NCBI GenBank assembly: GCA_018296165.2
Contig: JACKQL020000005.1
Span: forward strand, 620,001 to 684,000
DNA: 64,000 nt
Source: Termitomyces sp. T153
Taxonomy: Eukaryota; Basidiomycota; Agaricomycetes; Agaricales; Lyophyllaceae
Direction: 5' to 3'
The stretch's first letter is position 1. Each line of letters begins with the position of its first letter. Both the position numbers and the translations under genes were made by a program. Below, piece by piece: positions 59,784 through 64,000 of the stretch. The notes below the pieces were generated by a model, which worked only from the letters and a program-made list of their open reading frames with translations, was not told where the DNA came from and did no database searches.

Positions 59784-60895
59784 ATGTCTTCTTCAGCTTA
59801 TTCTCCCACAGCATCTAGGTCGCCGTCCCCGCCTTCCCAGCCGTCATCCTCCAAAGATTCAGAGGGTCGCCAAGATCACCATTGGGTTGAGGCGATGTAC
59901 TGTAGTCGTGAGTGCGGTCCATCTCATGTACCCCAGAACACTGATTGTCCCTTTGCAGAGTTGTCTGCAGCCATGGCTGGTCCCTCAGGGCCACCGTCTG
60001 GCACGGATGTGATGCAGCCACCAGTGGGCATGGTCACTTCTACGCACTCCAAGTCTGGCATTCGCCCGGGGGTGGTCCGGCTTGTCCCAGAGGGTTCGAG
60101 GGTGGTACAGGCGGAGGTGACGCCGGAGCAGTTTGCTGAGGCAGTGGGTCGGGCGAGGGGTCCCCCCACCCTCGAGTGGTGTCAGGCGGCGGCCCCGGTG
60201 AGTGGCCACTTAGCTTCATGTTTCCCGGACCAACATGCCCCTGCAGTGTGCGTCTTGTACCCAATGAGGGGAGCAGTGTGAGTTTGAGGAACCTGCATTG
60301 GGGGTACGGCGGGACATGTCAGTGTGCCTTCCGTGCTGTTCACAACACGAGAAGTGCTCTGTCACCCTGAGTTGGCGGGCCGTCTGCATTGCAGCGGAGC
60401 AAGGGTGGGATTGAGGTTGGGTTGCAGCACAGCTGGAGGAAGGGCGGAAGGGCAGGGTGTTGGGGAGGGGCTCCAGGGCTGGGGAAGGGAAACGGGTTAG
60501 CGCGCCTGTCATGAAGGTGGGCCCCCCGCGGGGTGGACGGAGGGAGGGGGCCCCTTCCACGCAGGAGAAAGGGAAACGGAGAGCGTCCCCTTCACCTGAG
60601 GCGGGTTCCAGTAAGTGGGCGCGGGGCGAGCAGGTAATGGGGGGCCCCCCTGGTTCCGCGGTGTACTCCCCTACATCTGGAGCCCCTGTTGAGCAGTCTG
60701 TGGATAGGTCGTGGTCGGTTGTGGAGGCCTATCTGCGGCGTCGGGTAGAGGGCTTGGAACGGTTGTTAGTCGCATGCGAGGAGGAGATTCAGGGGGTACG
60801 GGAGGAGAGGGACGGGGCTCGATGGGAGTTGGACGGGGTTCAGAGGGAACGGGACCTGGCATGGAAAGACAAGGACGTCGCCGTCTGTCAGGTTC
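59784..60895 (+). pseudogene. Coiled-coil gene of the second element, with Cys-rich module, truncated
   Basis: Exon 1 is 59784-59907 and ends in the same phase and donor (AGTC then gtgagt) as its relative at 46897. Exon 2 (59959-60197) begins AGTTGTC, matching the relative's first acceptor. Exon 3 begins at 60247 with a Cys-rich block: CASCT, GEQCEFE, CLPCCSQHEKCS. Such paired Cx2C blocks occur in several Agaricomycete protein families. The block is absent from the relative at 46897. Further on are GKRRASPSPEAGSSKWARG and a coiled coil (LRRRVEGLERLLVACEEEI) that runs into the next LTR at 60896. TGA codons replace expected Arg after CASCTQ and near 60410. Confidence 0.6.
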
Positions 60896-61325
60896 CGCTG
60901 ACCTCGGGGGCTCAGCTGCACTGGGCAAGTCCTTACTAGGCGGGCGTGATCCCCTTGCACTGGTAACTGAACACTCGAAAACGTTCTGGGCACTGATGGC
61001 TTGTGCAGATAGTTGGTGGGATGTGATCCAGACAGATCCGGGGAGGTCCGGAGAAGTCGGAGTGTGGGGAAACAAGACAGTTTTGGTGGGGTTCAGGCAG
61101 AAGACCGTATGGGAGATTCATGGAAGCAAAGGAGTAGGCGGCTGTGTGATCAATGGGAGCGGAGCCAGGATTTGATGGGAGATCATTTGGAGTTGATGGA
61201 GTCCAGGACCGAGTGAAGAGCGAGGTTCGGACCTGGCGAAGGAGTGTCAGGGTTTGTAATCGTAACCGCGGAGTTCGTAAGGTTGTTAGGGTTGATGAAG
61301 ACTTGGGCACAACAGTGGGACAGAG
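60896..61325 (+). repeat. Left part of the third element's LTR
   Basis: It starts TGTCAGGTTCCGCTGACC and is collinear with other family LTRs up to the CAGAG duplicated by the nested insertion. Confidence 0.88.
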
Positions 61326-62469
61326 TGTCAGGGTCCGCTGACCTCGGGGGCGCAGCTGCACTGGGCGAGTCCTTACTAGGCGGGCGTGATTCCCCTGCAT
61401 TGGTGACCGGACACTCGAAGACGTTCTGGGTCCTGGTGGTTTGCGCGGGTAATTGGGAGATGTGATCCAGACAGGTCCGGGAAGGTCCGGAGAAGTCGGA
61501 TTGTGGGGAAATGAGACGGTCTTGGCGGGGTTCAGGCAGAAGGCCGTACGGGAGATTTGCGGAAGCAAGGGAGTAGGTGGCTGTGTGATCAATGGGGGCA
61601 GAGCCGGGGTTTGATGGGAGATCATTTGGAGTTGATGGAGTCCGGGACCGAGCGAAGAGTGAGGTCCGGACCTGGTAAGGAGTGTCGGGGTTCGTAATTA
61701 TAATCGCGGAGTTCGTGAGGTCGTTAGGGTTGATGAAGAATTGGGCACAAGGGTCAGACGACGTCACCGAGACGGCGTCGGACGAGACAATATGGAACAA
61801 GAGTAGATTCGAGTGGAGGTACGAAACGATAACGAGAACGATAACGAAAAGGGGACGAGACAAGACCGGGAGACTGAGATAAGACCGGGAGACTGAGATA
61901 AGACCGGGAGACTGAGATAAGGAGAAAGAGACACGAAAACGAACACGAAACACAAAAAAGGAAGCAATCAGACCATAGGTAACGTTAAGCAATATCAAGA
62001 CTGGAGTACGAAGAGCTACTCGATGACTTATATACTGACTACCGGAGGACTTCGGGGTACGTCGGCTGTGGCGGCGGGGCTTGGCGGGGCTTGACGGAGT
62101 GGGCGGGTGTCGGTTGTGATCGAAGATCGTGCCGCGCTGATACGTTGATGGGATCGCGGGTTGTTCCGAGGTTGTCGTGATATTCCGGAATAGGTCGGAG
62201 GAAGCAGGGTGTCGAGTTAATGATGGGTGGGCGAAGATCAGGAATAGCGGGGGTGGTTCTCGGGGTTTGGGAAGCCCAGGGTAAGTGTCAGTGGCTGCGG
62301 GGCAGGCACCGAAGTTGGCCAGGGGGCCGTCGGAGTTAGCCGGGGAGGTGTCGGAGTTAGCCGAAGTAGGCGTGGGCATGGGCGGAAGTTCGGCGGAGCG
62401 TTGGGGTCCTTTTGGGGGTTCGGGGGTTTGATGGACGATGTGCGGGGTTTTGGGGAACGGGTCGTGACA
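61326..62469 (+). mobile_element. Solo LTR nested in the third element's LTR, TSD CAGAG
   Basis: 1144 bp, starts TGTCAGGGTCCGCTGACC and ends GGTCGTGACA. CAGAG is duplicated at 61321-61325 and 62470-62474. It carries three minisatellite units (about 61864-61920). Confidence 0.92.
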
Positions 62470-63190
62470 CAGAGTCACCGAGACAGTGTCAGATGAAATG
62501 ATATGGAACAAGAGTAGATTCAAGTGGAGGTACAAAATGATAACGAGAATGATAACGAAATGGAGACAAGACAAGACCGGAAGACTGAGATAAGACCAGG
62601 AGACTGAGAGTAAGACCAGGAGACTGAGATAAGAAAATGGGACACAAAACACAAAACACAAAACACAAGAAGGAAACAATCAGACCATAGGTAACATTAA
62701 GCAATATCAAGACTAGAGTACGAAGAGCTACTTGACGACTTATATACTGACTACTGGAGAACTTCGGGGTACGTCAGCTGCAATGGCGGGGCTTGGCAGA
62801 GCTTGATGGAGTGGGCGGGTGTCAGTTGCGATCAAGGATCGGGCTGCACTGATACATTGATGGGATCATTGGGGAACGCAGGTCGCCCCGAGGTTGTTGT
62901 GATACTCCGGAATAGGTCGGAGGAACCAGGGTGTTGAGTTGATGATGGGTGGCGAAGATCGGGAACAGCGGGGGTGGTTCTTGGGGTTTGGGAGATCCAG
63001 GGTAAGTGTCAGTGGCTGCGGGGAAGGCATTGAAGTTGGCCAGGGGGCCGTCGGAGTTAGCTGGGGAGGTGTCGGAGTTAGCCAAAATAGGCGCAGGGCA
63101 TGGGCGGAAGTTCGGCGGAGCGTCAGGGGTTTTTTGGGGGTCGGGGGGTTGATGGACGATGTGTGGGGGTTCAGGGGACGGGTCGTGACA
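62470..63190 (+). repeat. Right part of the third element's LTR
   Basis: It resumes collinearity with family LTRs at CAGAGTCACCGAGAC and ends GGTCGTGACA. The flanking leader TCACCCCCCCTTCAG is the same as in the other two elements. Confidence 0.88.
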
Positions 63191-63403
63191 TCACCCCCCC
63201 TTCAGCGTCGAGACCCTTTGAGATGCGGAGGGGCAGGATGGGGATTGGCGGGGCGTGGGAGTTGAAGCCGAGCAATATTGATCAATCCGCAGCAAGTGAT
63301 AGCGGCGTGGGAGACGAAGTCGAAGCATGGCTGCTGCTTTGTCAGGGTTCTCCTCAATCAATTAAAAGCTTTGGACGTACCCTGGAATTTCCCAAATTTC
63401 GTC

Positions 63404-64000
63404 ATGTCTTCCCCCAGCAATCCAGTAGTCTCCCCCGCCGATTTGGATGAGGTGGTGGTGTATGACAGTGGGGGGGAGGAGTTTGAGCATTGGCGCCGTG
63501 CTAGCGTCAGGGACTGGAGTCGTAAGTGGTGTTGACTTGTCCTTTCAGGATGATTGATGAGGCTTTTGTAGAGTTGTCCGTGGTGGTGGTGGTGGATTTT
63601 CCAGGGGTTCCAAAACGGACCAAGTTTTGTCCCGCGTTGCCAAAGGGAAAGGGGGCGTCCTTGGCGGTGATTCAGGGGAAGCGTCGAGCCTCCCTGCCCT
63701 CGGGGGTGGGACCCAGCAAGAGGCCGCGTGGGTCCTCCCTTTTTTCTCCTGCCCCGGGCGTCCCCTCAGAACAGTTGTCGAGTCCCCCCGCGCCAATTCC
63801 TTCGATCACAGAGGTCTTTCTTTGCAAGCAGGTGGAGGCTTTGACGACGTTGTTGGCAGTATGGGAGGGTGAGCTCTGATGGGCGAGGGGGGACCGTGAC
63901 ATAGTGTTGATGGAGAAAGAAGCGATGGAGCGGGAGAGGAACACTTTGGTGCATGTGGCAACGGAGCAAGCGTTAGAGGTGCAGGGCTTGCGCAAGCATC
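63404..64000 (+). pseudogene. Coiled-coil gene of the third element, partial, with premature TGA
   Basis: Exon 1 (63404-63521, 118 nt) has exactly the length of the relative's exon 1 and a gtaagt donor. Exon 2 starts at 63572 after GTAG and is nearly identical in sequence to 47065 onwards, with a small deletion around RGRELSVG. The frame reaches GELSTOP near 63878: TGA stands where the relative has CGA (Arg). The gene continues beyond the window. Confidence 0.65.

Larger units (their letters stand above)
58573..60895 (+). mobile_element. Second pol-less LTR element, inserted in gypsy integrase, then interrupted
   Basis: The LTR spans 58573-59570 (998 bp, more diverged from the others) and is followed by the same TCACCCCCCC leader and a three-exon gene. 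The internal region is cut at 60895 by another family member. The 3' LTR would lie outside the window. The five bases before the LTR are CTCCC; the matching right-hand duplication is not in view. Confidence 0.8.
60896..64000 (+). mobile_element. Third pol-less LTR element, runs past the window end
   Basis: Its LTR (60896-61325 plus 62475-63190, about 1146 bp net) is split by a solo LTR. The usual leader and the first exons of the coiled-coil gene follow. The five bases before it are CCGTC. It inserted into exon 3 of the second element's gene. Confidence 0.85.

Noticed and set aside
61183..62679. 498-codon open frame on the minus strand
   Set aside because: It crosses the boundary between a solo LTR and the LTR it sits in, is Pro/Ser-rich and of low complexity, and its parts recur antisense in every LTR copy. 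It reflects the G-rich, stop-poor plus strand rather than a gene.

Overview
The window looks like a chromosomal segment of a filamentous basidiomycete, most likely an Agaricomycete with a repeat-rich genome. The evidence is short 45-70 bp spliceosomal introns (many GT-AG, a few GC-AG), an Agaricomycete-type F-box protein, a divergent fungal G-protein alpha subunit, and copia, gypsy, integrase-core and Harbinger relics typical of that class. All coding calls were made by reading frames and splice sites by eye; no database was searched. Layout: (1) 1-5.35 kb is an almost CpG-free graveyard with a LINE tail, an old solo LTR with an intact 5-bp target duplication, and a Harbinger-type transposase relic. 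(2) 5.6-23.7 kb is a gene island with normal CpG content: F-box protein (+), coiled-coil protein (+), an unrecognised small gene (-), a DUF202-like membrane protein (-), a mitochondrial OXA1-type insertase (+), a Na+/H+ exchanger (+), a G-alpha subunit (-) and a fungal multi-pass membrane protein (-). These are independent housekeeping and signalling genes, not an operon. (3) 25.5-45.26 kb is again CpG-poor and holds decayed genes and transposons: a HECT-like gene, an integrase-core transposase relic, a copia element at 38.0-43.5 kb and a histidine-phosphatase pseudogene. The HECT-like relic is split by a much younger, CpG-rich copia element (28.4-34.2 kb, TSD TGAAT). (4) 45.26 kb to the end is a nest of LTR elements. 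An old gypsy element (about 7 kb net) has its 5' LTR split by a 6.3-kb element with 1180-bp LTRs and its integrase split by a second member of that same family. A third member lies inside the second, and a solo LTR of the family lies inside the third's LTR. The most novel-looking item is this LTR family. Its members have 1.0-1.2-kb TGTCA...TGACA LTRs and no visible pol. They carry a three-exon, apparently spliced gene for a coiled-coil protein of about 340 residues or more; intron positions are conserved between quite divergent copies, and one copy has an extra cysteine-rich module. Other notable points are a 5-nt microexon and a missing catalytic glutamine in the G-alpha gene, a cluster of GC-AG introns in three adjacent genes, and CpG-to-TpG decay that stratifies insertions by age and has also destroyed what looks like a host phosphatase gene.
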